From Dryococelus australis (Eukaryota > Arthropoda > Insecta > Phasmatodea > Phasmatidae): a DNA stretch of 64,000 bases. A program made the translations under genes and the position numbers. This document shows positions 34,250 through 45,852 of this stretch, piece after piece. The DNA lies in NCBI GenBank assembly GCA_029891345.1, contig CM056993.1, positions 110,417,123 through 110,481,122 of the forward strand. The letters are read 5' to 3'. Within the stretch, counting starts at the first letter, position 1, and every line of letters starts with the position of its first letter. The notes under the pieces were generated by a model. It saw only the letters and a program-made list of their open reading frames with translations. It did not search any database and had not been told where the DNA came from.

Positions 34250-34715
34250 CTGAACATGGTAGTATATATTTTCCATTGCTTATAAAAAGATAAATCACTT
34301 TTAAAAGAAAACTCGTGAGTTTTTAAGATTGTTAGATGGCCGTTCAAAAGAGATTCTTTCAGTCGTTTCCGAACTACGGTAGAAAATTAAACTCTGGTTT
34401 ATGAATTTCCCCTGATGACGTCTAACAGGTAACTGTGAAATGTTAAATTATTTCAGAAATAAAATATGACAAAAAGTCGCATTTTGTGACTCAGTTGAAA
34501 GCACATACAGTAAAAGTAGCAACCATGGAAGGCTTTCTAAAATAACGCTGAAAGATCATTTCGCAGACTATTTTCGGACTCACGCGGATTGCGCATGTAT
34601 TCATGGCGAAGTACCAGTTCGAATCCTTCGAGCTGGTCACCATTCATCGAAAACAATAGAGCATCAAGCGGTCCATGCATGTACGAGTCGGGATAGGCTC
34701 GGGTTGCAATTGCCA

Positions 34716-34975
34716 AAACTCGTGGCTGAGTGGTTAGCCCGCTCGCCTCCCTCCAAGGAGAGCCGGGTTCAATCCCCGGCCGGGTAACCGGATTTTCGCA
34801 TGTGGGAATCGTGCCGGACGATGCCATTGGTTGGTGAGTTTTCTCGGGGATCTCCCGTTTCCCCCGCCCTTTCATTCCGGCGCCGCTCCATACCTCAATC
34901 ACCCTCATCGGCTCTCAAGACCTCGCTGTTAAGAGCCGCCCAAATCTCTTCACCCACTCACTCACTCGTGCGTGT
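34716..34975 (+). mobile_element. tRNA-derived SINE, type 1
   Basis: The head has an A-box-like CTGAGTGGTTAGCCCG and a B box GGTTCAATCCC. The type 1 body is GTGGGAATCGTGCCGGACGA, then TTCTCGGGGATCTCCCGTTT. The tail is TCAAGACCTCGCTGTTAAGA. Same family as 39014, 41213 and the reverse copy at 58189. Confidence 0.85.
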
Positions 34976-35514
34976 GTGGGATGTGACGAGACGCCACTGA
35001 TTCGCTATTGGCTGGCGAGTGGCGAATCAGGAGCCAGATTCTTTTATCGACACGCATAGAAGAGTGGTGGCGTGTGATTCGTGGTGTTGAAACTATAGAC
35101 TTTGTCAGTTTCGACGGTAAACAACTTACATCACCAACAGTGATTGTAAAGTGGTTTTTGTAGTCATCAGTACTGTCATCACCAGTAGATACAGTTACAA
35201 TACACTGAGTATGAAAATGTTTATTTTTGTAGCAACCAATTTTAACCCAAACTTTCCTCTTATTATACTTGGTTCTCGAAAACAAACCACATACGTCTGA
35301 AACAACCACTGGGGTTGCAACATTCTTCGACAAACTCGTTGAGCGTTCTAAAATTTACAAGCAAACTCCTTAGTCTGCTCGTCGCGTGTGAGCTCGAAAA
35401 TATTCGAGTCTGGTTCGCCAGGCAAACTCGCCGGGCCGGGCATACGAGCCAGACTGATATGTGGATGACCTACCTCGGTGCAGTACCAGTACCTCCTTAG
35501 AACTTCTGCTGATA
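34976..35514. other. Unique stretch with competing open frames
   Basis: On the minus strand an acceptor-like AAATTTTAG precedes two overlapping frames (about 35330 down to 35150), one containing NEFVEECCNPSGC, the other ending at a donor-like GAT|GTAAGTT. No family could be assigned and the two frames exclude each other. Confidence 0.2.
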
Positions 35515-35941
35515 TAGGCTGTTCACGGTAAAATGAGCACTTTTGAAAGTCCTGCTTAAGATCTACTTGTATACACGTTATGTGTTCTTCCACCTTATGT
35601 AAAATTAACATCGCCACGGGCCTCATCACTTTATCCATGCGTCGGTCGAGTGAAACTGTGAAATTATTATAAAAGTAAATATTGTACAGATCCACTAATT
35701 TTTACACTTCCACGCATTAAAGAAAAAAACAGAAAACGATAGAAATAATTTAAGTTATCGTCAATGGGTATCTAACACTTTTTATTCGACGTTAAGATTT
35801 GGAACTACTTTCCCCTCCATCGTTACCAACTTTACTGGGCGGCATGTCACTCAGTACGCCCGTTAAAATATATGCAGGCAGGGGCATTGACTGTTTTCTG
35901 ACTGATTTCAAAAGTGCTCACCTTACCGTGAACAGCCTTTA
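35515..35941 (+). mobile_element. MITE family A, full length
   Basis: Left end TATAGGCTGTTCACGGTAAA, right end ACCGTGAACAGCCTTTA. TA lies immediately outside TAGGCTG and CAGCCTT, which is the cleanest view of the TA duplication and of the one-base asymmetry between the two ends. Confidence 0.9.
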
Positions 35942-35982
35942 GTTACGACGATGACGTTAAATGGCGCGTGGGAAATATACTA

Positions 35983-36264
35983 TTTCGTGAGCACTTGTAG
36001 AAGATCGAGCACATTTTAAATACCTGCTTAGTTTCTCTGAGTCCGTTGTATATCCAACCGCTACATGTCAAATAAAAATTCCCATGAACCGGAACACTGT
36101 GGAAATGTTATAAAAATATAAATGTTAATATTAAACCAGTTTTAAACTCAAATACGTAATTTAAAACAGAAACTATTTTTATTTGTTACGAAGCTACATA
36201 TTACATCTATTTTTTCATCGGACTCTTTAAAACAAACTGCCATCTTTACTGTGAATGAGCCTAT
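35983..36264 (+). mobile_element. MITE family A, highly diverged
   Basis: Weak matches at both ends (GTGAGCACTTGTAGAAG and ATCTTTACTGTGAATGAGCC). The interior is AT-rich and largely unalignable by eye. Confidence 0.4.
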
Positions 36265-36372
36265 TCAAGCCAGTTTTTGCATTAAAATAAGAGGAATTGC
36301 GGGCAGAGATTGTGTTTTCCCCCACAAACTTTGAATTCGAACGTGTTCGATCAACCGTCAGTCAGCTGACAG

Positions 36373-37010
36373 AGGTAAGTTCCGTTTTGTTTAGTTTTGA
36401 CAGCGCCTGAGTCGAAACCAGTTATACAAGTTAAAGCTTGGTCCTGCGAGTTAACTCGAGTCAATAAGCTCGCCCCCTTCGGGTTGTTTACGGAGTGGAC
36501 TACGTATTCGTCATCTCGTCGCGAGTTGACGAGTCGGGCGAAAACAAATCTAATGAATTAAAAGTAGTGAAATTTCGGGGGCGGCGCGCGAAGCAGCCGC
36601 ATCAAACACCCAGGCCCCCCGAGCAGTTGTTTTTATTATTGGTGCATGTCCCTGACACGAAGAAACTGCGGCGCGGCGGCGCGAGTGAAAGCGCGGACGA
36701 GATAGCCGCTTCTTGTACCGCACACTCGGCGGCTTTGAAGTCAGCGCTATTTTTAGCCGGTGGAAAGTCGTGCTTGTCGTACTGTTCGTGCCAAACATTA
36801 CGGCGGCTATTACGAAGGCCAACCGGTGTGCTACTACCCGACGAGAAAACATCGCGCCGGAGACGCGACGTTCTCTCGGGACGCAGACTCGAGCGGTTGG
36901 AGCGATAAGGGCGACAGTACCTCGCGCCATCGCCTCTTAGCGCAAGGCTCTGAACTGACGTGCAGTGTTCACGTCGCACTGCGTGTACCTGTAGAAATTT
37001 AGGCAGTGAC
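36373..37010. promoter_or_regulatory. CpG-rich stretch, possible promoter/first exon
   Basis: Dense CpG dinucleotides contrast with the AT-rich surroundings, and overlapping frames up to 149 codons appear on both strands as expected for GC-rich DNA. AGAG|GTAAGTTCC at 36375 is a strong splice-donor match upstream. No conserved domain in either frame. The 3' part (about 36895-37040) belongs to repeat F, which weakens the gene-promoter reading. Confidence 0.3.
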
Positions 37011-37045
37011 CCTATTATTTTATTGGTGAAGAGTCTGTACGAAGG
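36895..37045 (+). repeat. Repeat F
   Basis: Shares CATCGCCTCT, CGCAAG...CTGAACTG, CGTGCAGT and GACCCTA..ATTTT blocks with 52594-52740, and the first part with reverse copies near 53230-53310 and 56900-56950. Type unknown. Confidence 0.5.
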
Positions 37046-37463
37046 TTCCATGCAGGGCTTTGAAAAAGCAGTTCTTAGCCATTTTGTAATACTCAGAAAC
37101 GGTGTAACGTTTGTAACGTCTTGAAAGTACTTAACAGCCCTCGTCTAAAGTGTAAGTTTGTTTTTTTTTCGTAGATCAGCACATGGTATGCACGTTTAAC
37201 AGTTTTGCAGAAAAACTTTGATTTCTAAAACACTGTAACGTAATTCAAACTACAGGTATGGATGGAGCTTTAAATAACGAAAAGGGAGGGGGTGGAAGGT
37301 CTTTGGCGCTGTTGATGCTGTAAAATGCACCTCCCCCCCCCCTCTCAAAATCCGGTTTTAAAATATAAAAAAAGGCTCTGTATTTACAAACACACACGTA
37401 CAAACGCATTGCTTCCTTGTCACATGTTCTGACACAAAATACTTACCACTATAATCATTAATA
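37046..37463. other. Intergenic, no gene seen
   Basis: Contains a C homopolymer near 37331-37343. No coding signal. Confidence 0.4.
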
Positions 37464-37701
37464 TTGACTGTTCACGGTAAAGTGAACACTTTTGAGGCCC
37501 AGGTTACCTTTTTCTTTCAGCCATTTGTTATCCTTTAACCAACTTTCTAAAATAAATATTGCCATGTAAGTAATAAACACAGTGCATATATTCCACCGCA
37601 CTCAGAAGTTAAAGTCTAAGGTTTAAATAAAATATATTATTGGCTATTATTCCAAATGAAAGAGCTTTCAATAGTGCTCACAATTTACTGTGAATAGCAT
37701 T
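37464..37701 (+). mobile_element. MITE family B
   Basis: Family B has the A-type terminal repeat (GACTGTTCACGGTAAAGTGA here) but a different, shorter interior: AAATAAATATTGCCATGTAA, GTAATAAACACAGTG and TTCCACCGCACT. The right end is CTCACAATTTACTGTGAATA. About 240 bp. Confidence 0.8.
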
Positions 37702-38097
37702 TCCCGTTTGCATTTGACGCAAGGAAGCATGACTGTATCTGTGTCTGTTTGCGTGACCCGCACTTCTTGTATAATTACAAACGTAATTCCTTCTCGATAA
37801 TTAGGGCAACGAGTCCCGATATTCGTGTTATATCACAGCAGCGTTCACGCAGGACGTACTGCAGCCACAAAAAAAAAATATTTAGCCTCTAGTGTAAAGT
37901 TTATGTTTGGGTGCGTGAATATTTTCTCGTTACTGTTTTTTTTTTTTTTTTATCGTTGATCCGAAACCAGATTTTTACTGGTGGAAAAAAGTAATGGGCG
38001 TCGGCGATAGCCAGTGGATGTTCTCACGATATCCTCGTTTCCCGCAACGCTGCATTCCGTCATTTATAATACATTCAAGATTACTTCTCCTTTTTCT

Positions 38098-38455
38098 GGC
38101 GCCCTGCTTAAGTTCTACTTCCAGGATATTCCTCCGCCTCGTGCAAGCTAAGTCTGGAAAATTACGCCAGAGGATAACGCATCGGCTTCTTGCGAACTAG
38201 TTGTAATATTATTTTCCATGAGCACTATTTATTACTAGGCGCTACCAACGCATATTTGTTCTCACAGTTTTTAATCGTGTTTATTGTAAAATTAATATTA
38301 TAATGTATAAATAAATTATAGGTAAAACTTAAATTTTACGAATAATAAGATACGCCTGAGGTTACAGAAGTATAAAACCCTTGATGCATGTTATATTTAT
38401 GAAATAACTAAATACGTAATACAAGGAGTGATTGATCAGAAGTTTGTGTTAAAAT
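38098..38455 (-). mobile_element. MITE family C, left terminus lost
   Basis: Begins inside the element at GCCCTGCTTAAGTTCTACTT, with CCAGGATATTCCTCCGCC and the AGGCGCTACCAACGCATAT core. The right end resembles GATTGATCAGAAGTTTGTGT. Confidence 0.65.
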
Positions 38456-39013
38456 GTCCGGTGAGGTGGTAGGCCAACAGAAGAGTGGTGAGTGTGAATA
38501 CAAAGGCCAACAGAACTGGTATTCTCCGAAGTGGTGAATAGGGGTGGCACTTCTAACTCGTCCTGAATGTCTGTAAATATATGTATGTATCAAACTCCAA
38601 GTGTTAAATTAATTTCTGCCCCTACAGTTATTGACCTCTTCCGTTTTAGCACCGTACGAAACAAGGGTTCGCAAATATTGTATACTGTGATGGCTTGTCT
38701 GCGAGTAATCTTATATAACGCACGGAGGTCTGTAATGGCCCAGGCAGAAAATATGCAAGTAGCGTGCTTTACTTGGCCGGAAATTTTAACCGTTTAGTTT
38801 TTGTTTTGAGGTGACTTACTGCAACCGAAGCCTTTTCTGATCTCACAAACCTTTATAGACAACATATGTAGTCCAAGATTATACAACGGAAACAAGGAGA
38901 GGAGGTTATGTAATTGGAGTGTATGGGTAGTCAACTACATATCATGAAACTGTTGTGTGTTGGGATAGGCCAATAGGATCTCTCACAGAAAGGTGCTACC
39001 TGTATTTAGTTTA
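38456..39013. other. Intergenic, no gene seen
   Basis: Only short frames (38567-38797) with no recognised motif. Confidence 0.35.
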
Positions 39014-39265
39014 AGCGGACGCAGTGGTGTAGTGGTTAGAAAGCTCGCTTCCCACCTAGGCGAACAGCGTTCGATTCCCGGCGGAGTCGCTCCCGTATTT
39101 TCGTAAGTGGGAATCGTGCCGGATGATGCCGCTAGTCTCCAGGTTTTCTCGGGAATCTCCAGTTTCCCCCCGTCCTTGCATTCCGGCGCCGCTCCATACT
39201 CACCTCACTTCACCCTAATCGGCCCTCAAAACCTCGATGTCAAGAGCCGCTCAAATTCCTCCCTT
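39014..39265 (+). mobile_element. tRNA-derived SINE, type 1
   Basis: Head GCGGACGCAGTGGTGTAGTG and B box GTTCGATTCCC. Body GTGGGAATCGTGCCGGATGA and tail AAAACCTCGATGTCAAGAGC. This is the most complete head and body of the type 1 family in the window. Confidence 0.85.
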
Positions 39266-40432
39266 TGGCTTCGTATCGTGCGCAGTACAAGTCAGTCCAG
39301 ACTGCATGTCTGGAACTTTTATGTGAAGGGATTTTAAAGTGAAGGCGTGTTGTCGGTAAGCAAATGAGGTACTAAACAAACGTTATCATGTTGTAACTTA
39401 TGTTGCTTGTGGTTCCGCCATCCCATTTCACACTTCAATTCAAAACAGTGTGCTGGTACGTGTTTTAAGTAACAACTTCGACACCAAGGCACCTGGCTGT
39501 GTTCTGCGAACTGAATTGTATTTGTTCGCACCGAACGAATTCTGAAGCTTTTAGCAAACGCTCATGTTCATCATTTTAGTTATTGTGGCAAGTAATTTGG
39601 TTAGGGTAGAGCTGCACTTTAGTTTTTTTCGTGTAAAAAAAAAAGAAGGGTATATTTAAAACAAACACAATGCTACTCAAAATTGTCTATTATTGCACTG
39701 ATGAGTTATTGCGCCCGTAGATTATACAATCGACAGGACCAATACTTTCGTTTTCGTGTGCAGTTTTTCCGCTAGAGATCAACGGAATAATTTCCTTCCA
39801 TAACAGCAATCCCACGATTTACTAGGTCACTATTTATATAGACGTGCAGCCTGTTATCTGTTTTCTTGATTTCCATTTCCCAAGCAAGGCCATATTGTCA
39901 GATGTGCCCCGGCGATAACTGTGCCTGCAATAAACGTGCAACAGTAACATAAGTTATATCGCTCTAACTTACGCTGTACAATGAAACATTAAAACGGAAA
40001 TAAAACAGAGATACGATGGTGTCAAGCCGCGAAAGGAAAACACGAAGCTTATGCACGTTTCTACCGACAGCACGTGAGTTACTTTAAAAGTACGATGTTA
40101 AGATTGTATTAGAGCAGAAATGCTTATAGCTTAAGTGAATTTCCGAGAGAAAATTTTGTCCCCCCCCCCCCCCCCCTTACCCAACGTTATATTATATTTA
40201 CTGTGTTGCGCACACACCCTAAACAGAATAATCGTAGTCATATGGTCGGCACGGTAGCACTACAGAATATGTGTGTGTGTTTATATATATATATAGACAC
40301 ACACACTTGTTGCTGATCCGTGCCGCTGACGTAGGCTTCGCTTCCTGCGCGAGCGAAGACAGAAGTTATGTGATAGCGGCAGGCGAACGGACCGCGTAAC
40401 AGTTTACAGAAAACGAGCTGACACGACTGCCT
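39266..40432. other. Intergenic, simple repeats only
   Basis: Holds a C homopolymer (about 40160-40176) and a GT-TA-AC hairpin (40271-40306). No coding evidence. Confidence 0.4.
40271..40306. repeat. GT/TA/AC microsatellite hairpin
   Basis: GTGTGTGTGT, then TTATATATATATATA, then GACACACACAC. The GT and AC tracts are complementary and the TA centre is self-complementary, so the segment is a near-perfect inverted repeat. Confidence 0.85.
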
Positions 40433-40695
40433 GCTGGTTCTACTTCCAGGATATTCCTCCGCCTCATGCAAACAAAGCTTAACCGAGACCAAGATGATTA
40501 CACCAGAAGGACAACGCACCGCATTCGTGCGCACTCGACGTAATAATATAACGCATAAGAACTATTGCTTACTAGGCATTACCAACACACCTATTTTCTC
40601 AAATGTTTTAATTCATACAAATTGTAAAAGAAACACATCTTACATGCAGTGATTTTCCTAATGTTTAATTTATAAAATATTAAGATATCGTGAAT
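40433..40695 (-). mobile_element. MITE family C, partial
   Basis: Begins at GGTTCTACTTCCAGGATATT and CCTCCGCCTCATGCAAAC, with core TAGGCATTACCAACACACCT. Decays near 40690. Confidence 0.65.
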
Positions 40696-41212
40696 AGACT
40701 ACAGCGAATCAGCGAAAGTGTACGGCCACATCAAAATAACCGCCAAGTGATTTCACTTCTGCATACATATCTGTTCTGTGCCGGCACGTTGTTGACACCC
40801 GGTGGGTTTTCTCTGTGTCCCATTTCACGTCGCACCCACTAGAATGACGGTCACCTACGGATTCCACCCCATAAGTCTGTCTAGAAACGTGTTCCCACCT
40901 TCCCACATTTTTGTATTTCTGAGAAGTACTCAACGATGATTTGATATGCCGTAACATTTGAATTAATTTTTCTCATTCCTTATGATTGTAGCTGATTGTG
41001 TTGCAAATTTTTTAATAAATGATTAATTTTTATTTTACATCGCTTAGTATTCATGTCGATGTCTGTAGACTTTCAAATGTTTTCAGAAATGGAAGGATGG
41101 GGCGACGCGCATTTAACCAAATGTTAATTTTCCCAAAGTACGTCATGTAGCCAAGCTTAGCGCAGGGTTCAAACTTGGTATTCATCGTATTGTGTTACTG
41201 CTCAGCGGAGAG
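40696..41212. other. Intergenic, no gene seen
   Basis: The 82-codon minus frame at 40709-40957 has no recognised motif. The rest is AT-rich. Confidence 0.3.
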
Positions 41213-41450
41213 GGGCCACGGTGGTGTAGTGGTCAGATTATTCGCCTCCCACCTAGACGAACCGGGTTAGATTCTTGGCGTGGTCACTCCCTGATTATCG
41301 CACGTGGGAATCGTGTCGGACGGTGCCGCTGGTCGCGGGTTTTCTCGGGGATCTCCCGTTTCCCTTGCCGATACATTCCAGCGCTGCCCCATACTCACCT
41401 CGCTCCACCCTCATCTGCTGTCAAGACCTCGATGTTAAGGCACGGCTTCA
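41213..41450 (+). mobile_element. tRNA-derived SINE, type 1
   Basis: Head GGGGCCACGGTGGTGTAGTG with weak B box GGTTAGATTCTTGG. Body GTGGGAATCGTGTCGGACGG and tail GTCAAGACCTCGATGTTAAG. Its first 26 bp closely match the consensus of the 38-bp array at 21265-22249. Confidence 0.85.
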
Positions 41451-41795
41451 CCTATGCAAGAATTCTTCGTTTTCTTGTCATAATTTCAGTTTCAGAGGAA
41501 TTAAAAATGTTTGACTAGAGTAAATTTAAAATTTACTATTTATTAATACTTTTGTATCTAATATTCACTGCGTGTTATTTCCTGCATGCAAAAAGGCAGG
41601 AACTTTTTAATAAAATATAAATATATATTCCTGACGTTTTACAAGCTGATAATACACAACTAAAATTAGGCACAAAAATATTAAACAACTCGTAAAATGA
41701 AAATTTTCTATGATCTTGCATTGCCAGTAATTACTATGCATCCGAAATTATTATCTTTCCACTCTCTGAGAAGGGCCTCAAGTATGATGATTTAT

Positions 41796-42912
41796 ATAGG
41801 CTGCTCACGGTAAAGTGAGCACTTCTGAGGCCGTAGACACGTTTTCCTTCCAGCCAATTTTTATTCTTTAACAACCTTTTTTAATAAATATTGCCATGTA
41901 AGTAATAAACACAGTGTGTACATTCCACCGCACTTGGAAATTAACGTCTAAGGCTAAAATAGAATATTATTAAGCGCTGCAGCTCGCACCAGCCGCGTGC
42001 TCCCTTTATGTGATGTCCTGCACTGTCTGGGGGGGGGGGGAGGGACCAACCTCGACTCTCCCCTCCCCCCTGGCGGACCAGCTCGCTGCCTCTTCGCCAT
42101 CCTCCCCATCACCAGGTAGCTATAGGAATGACTGACAAAGGGGACGTAGCTTGTCACAGACCCTCCTCCTTCCCCTTGCTTGAGAAGCCTACAAGTGTAG
42201 AAGATGCTCAATAATGTTCGGGGTATTAGGACCCTCGGCGCAACTCGGGATTTAGAGAAATATCTGGGTGATGGGCTACGACCCTATAAATTCAAGCCAT
42301 AGTTCGACTGCCGGCAGTCTTGGCAGAAGCCTTTTAGCCGAGTGCGGTAATTGAGCGACGTGCAGAGGAAGGCGTTCGTGGTGTTAATGGACGAGAGGGC
42401 GTGAAACCCGACGTATGAAGCCTACTGTGCGTGAGGGTGCTTGGAGAACTCTAGACCACTGTGGACTAGTGAGACCTGGACGAAACTGAGGTGGGACTGT
42501 ATGAACATGTGATACGTTCTTTATTGTAAATATTGGAACTTTCAAATATGGACATATGATTTGTAAAATAATTGAATAGGTTTTGATACACTGCCTATTG
42601 GGAGTGATTTCTAATTATTTAATTATGTTATGTTTGTTGAAGTAATAAACTGGTAAGATTGAAGTCATTAATTGTAATCAGTAAATTATATTAATTTATT
42701 GTGAGATGTTGAGTCGAGGGAATTATGCTTGTAGTTGTTTTAAATAAAATTAGGAAATTACAATTAAATCTTTTATTTAATTAAGGCCTCCATCTCTTAA
42801 CGAACTTGGTTTAACCCACTGACTTTAAGAAAATTGTAACAATACATTTATTGATTATTACTGCGAATGAGAGGGCTTACAAAAGTGCTCACTTTACCAT
42901 GAACAGCCTATA
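41796..42912 (+). mobile_element. MITE family B split by an LTR-like insertion
   Basis: Left part 41796-41975 (TATAGGCTGCTCACGGTAAA, ATTGCCATGTAAGTAATAAA) and right part from about 42839 (TTGATTATTACTGCGAATGA to CATGAACAGCCTATA) rejoin to the approximately 240-bp family B structure. About 865 bp of foreign DNA lies between. Confidence 0.75.
41976..42838 (+). mobile_element. LTR-like repeat L with adjoining sequence
   Basis: The part from about 42400 aligns with the reverse copy at 25135-25625 (TTTATTGTAAATATTGGAAC, GAGATGTTGAGTCGAG, ending AATTGTAACAATACA). TTATT occurs at both junctions and may be a 5-bp target duplication. Upstream of 42400 it contains a G homopolymer and unclassified GC-rich sequence. 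It could be a solo LTR or 3' end. No reverse transcriptase or protease is seen. Confidence 0.5.
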
Positions 42913-43541
42913 ATATGTGAAATAGTCTGCGCAGTAATTGTTCTTATGGGTGGGTGATAGTAACTGAAACTAAAGAGACACGTGATAAGCATTCCTCTTT
43001 CCTGATTGTCAGCTACTGTTGTCTGGCGAAGCTATTATTTCACTCGGCTGTGTCAGTCCTGTCGAGAACACCCGAGCATCAAATGTCTGCTCTGGCACGC
43101 GCTAGCTTCTTGAGTTTCGAGTGAGATAACAACAGAACTGAAATAGTTTACAGTGAGTAGGAGTCTATGCTGTGGAATAATAAAATAATGATTGTTCGTA
43201 AGCGGTGACTGAATTACAGTTCATAAACCACGCATGCACTGTCTTATTGTAAACAGCAAAGGAAATATTAATTTATATTTTTAATAATCATTTTTATAAT
43301 TATAAAAATTAATTAAATGGGAAAATTATTTAAAAAAAACGGCCATACAATGATTGCAAAATTTACAAAAATTAAAATTTTACATTATTAAATTTAATAT
43401 TTTTATTTATAATCACAATAGGCTTGAAGAGCGCAATTTATAAACAGTAAGTTCAGACACACACATAACTGAGAAGTATATTAATAATAGAAAACATTAA
43501 AATGTCTTTTGCTTAGGTAGTTTTTATGGGTTACCAAACAC
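42913..43541. other. Intergenic, AT-rich, no gene seen
   Basis: Downstream flank of the minus-strand exon at 43615-43886. Carries the AATAAA signal near its end. Confidence 0.4.
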
Positions 43542-43547
43542 TTTATT
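43542..43547 (-). terminator. Polyadenylation signal AATAAA
   Basis: The minus strand reads GCTAATAAAGTG, about 70 bp after the stop codon of the exon at 43615-43886, a normal distance for a short 3' UTR. Confidence 0.4.
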
Positions 43548-43614
43548 AGCTAGCAGAAGTTTTGTTAGCAATAAACAGCTTTCATGTTTCCTTCCATCTT
43601 CTTATGATCTTTAC

Positions 43615-43886
43615 TTATAGTTTAACATTCCCATATTCATGTTCGCCCGGGATTTCTTCGCACGAAGTCTTAATACCTTCCCACTTATTTCCGTTTTCTT
43701 TTTCTAACAATCTCAGCAGTGGAGTATATCTCAGCTCTGTACTCAGCTTCGTCCCCTCATTATAATAATGTGAGGACAAAGAAACAGTCTTCAATAAACC
43801 TTGCATCGTTTTGGAGATCTGCCAAGATGTGTTAACTTGTAGACACGTATATGCTGCAATTTCCAGCGTTCGCTCATTTCCAGCAA
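43615..43886 (-). CDS. Terminal coding exon of an unidentified host gene
   Basis: On the minus strand a pyrimidine-rich ATGTTTATGTTTTATTAAG acceptor is followed by an open frame of 89 codons to TAA. The peptide is complex and protein-like: AGNERTLEIAAYTCLQ, SWQISKTMQGLLK, LRYTPLLRLLEKENGNKWEG, ending in an acidic GEHEYGNVKL tail. Alternating amphipathic stretches suggest a helical (ARM/HEAT-like) C-terminus, which is inference from composition. In-frame stops lie just upstream of the acceptor, consistent with an intron, and AATAAA lies downstream. I do not recognise the gene. Confidence 0.5.
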
Positions 43887-44203
43887 CTTAATAAAACATA
43901 AACATTCAGTTCGCAACTCTACTGTTTTTCGAAGATAGCAAATGTATTTAATAATTTAAAGAAACAAACAAAGAAAGCTGGAAGGTTTTGTTTTAATTCG
44001 TTGTAAGATTTGCTTAGCAAAATATACTTTTAAAAATAGGGCGCAATCACGAAACAGAAATTATACATTCAACAACTTTAAAAAATACGAATGATTTTCT
44101 GTGTGATTACATACAAAGCTCAAGATAGCGCTAGCGTATAATAATTTTTTGTAGAGTAACTTATCCCAGTTCTTGAAATGAGTTGGTGTTTGAAAAAATC
44201 TTA
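43887..44203. other. Probable intronic DNA, no gene seen
   Basis: If the exon at 43615-43886 is real, this stretch is its upstream intron. AT-rich with no other signal. Confidence 0.3.
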
Positions 44204-44366
44204 TTAACGTCCCCCAGTGTTGTGCCTGGCGGCTTATCAGGGGGCGGCTTACAAACTAATTTATAATCTAACTTAAAACACCTATGCATTTCCTTGGATT
44301 CGAACCCAGAACTTCCTGCACCCCAGAACGACGGCGCACCAACCGACTGCGCCATGGGAGGTCGGC
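44204..44366 (-). mobile_element. tRNA-derived SINE or tRNA-like relic, type 3
   Basis: The minus strand reads CCATGGCGCAGTCGGTTGGT (A box) and GGGTTCGAATCCAAGG (B box) in tRNA spacing, then a short unmatched tail. The head differs from the type 1 and type 2 SINEs. A free-standing functional tRNA is unlikely because the acceptor stem does not close obviously. Confidence 0.55.
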
Positions 44367-45852
44367 ATCAGTTGGTGTCGATTGTTCGATTTTTTATGCG
44401 ACTAAGCAGGAATTAGTAAATATATTTTTCAAATATATTTTCATGAAATCACATTAACACCTAATGTCTAACTTGAAGGGTGTTTTACCAGAATACAGTC
44501 TCCTTAAAAAAAATAGTGTAAGGTAAGGCAAAACAGTAAATAGACTTTATAGCATACGTAACATTTGAACTCGCCTAGACCAACATGGGCTGTTAAATGA
44601 TATATTGTGAAGCGGCAGTGCCGTAGGTTTTTATTTTGCTACGTTTTGCATATTTCAGTACACCCCGTACTTAATTGTTTGTTTTCGTTTCCTAACGAAA
44701 TGAGCTATTCTAGGCGTCTTCAGGTATTCGTTTGACGTCACTATGTTCAGTCCCACACTCGAAACGATAACGAAGCCCTTCGGACTTTCGTTATGGAGTT
44801 TCATTGTGACTTTTTTTTTATTATGAAAATTTATCTGTGGTACATGATATTTGTAGCTATGGAAGATGAGAATCGTTATGTAATGGGCCTTCATACAGAA
44901 ACATACAAGTATATTTAAAAACAAAATGATTTTAATGACACCAATTATTAACCTTTCTATTTTAATATGTGAACCGTATAAGCAGCAGTGTATGTTGACA
45001 ATTGCGAGAGAATTCCATTGTTTAGTTACAGTTTTTTACAATTAAATACGAGCACATGAATTTTATTTTATTCGATAATTCTTTTATACGACTAATTTTT
45101 CAAAAATAACCCGATACCTAGGTAGCACAGAACAGTAAATAATTCTTGGGGATGTACGACAACATTGCTATATCTTGAAAAATATTTAGTAAAAATTAAT
45201 ATCCCATTGGAATTAATACAATTAACAAGAAATACAATAACATCAAGTTTGTTGTCCTTCGCTTATTATTATTATTAAAAATAACGAATGAAAGAGTGTG
45301 ATGTAAATAGCTAGTAAACAAACAGTGAAATGGTTGACGGAGAAATTTCTGCGTACATGTAACAAACGTATTTCTGTCTGCTCTGTCTTATCGGCTTACA
45401 TGTGAATTCGTTTCAACACAAATAACATACGAAATTACAGCAATTTTATGTGTATATCCTACATCACACGTCTAGCCGAGTTATAGAATACCGCCAAGTA
45501 CGATATGGATATAAGTAAATTTGACACACTTAGACGAACGAGATAAGCCTTTTCCTAGAATATATTATTTGTTTAATACAGACATTTAAAACCCACCAAA
45601 TGCAAACAAAATATTTTAAGGGATTTACTGTTTTGGTTTTCAAGTTGAAATATTCGTAATTTTATAAACAAAACCTCATATTTCATTTAAAGTTCACGTG
45701 AGAAGTATTGCCATCTTGCATTCGCTAACGAAAACCCGAACATTGCCGAAGGCTTAGGTAGCTGTAAAGATATATAACGTAGAATACGTAATTGAATTTC
45801 TCGAAGATTTTATTAGTTTCAAGAGTTTTCGAAACCCAACGAATGTGTGAAC
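44367..45852. other. Intergenic or intronic, no certain gene
   Basis: The minus frame at 44655-44924 (ending KRKQTIKYGVY) is the only notable one. It has no recognised family and no clear splice signals. Otherwise AT-rich. Confidence 0.3.

Noticed and set aside
34537..34908. 123-codon minus frame with a PGIEPGSP motif
   Set aside because: This is the antisense translation of a tRNA-SINE (B-box region), a known source of false genes; 58063-58457 frames are the same case.
34962..35333. 123-codon minus frame starting SKNVATPVVVSD
   Set aside because: Begins at TTG rather than ATG, competes with another open frame, and matches no family I know; kept only as a note.
36495..37051. 137- and 149-codon frames on opposite strands
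   Set aside because: Mutual shadows in a CpG-rich stretch; neither has a recognisable domain or consistent splice context.
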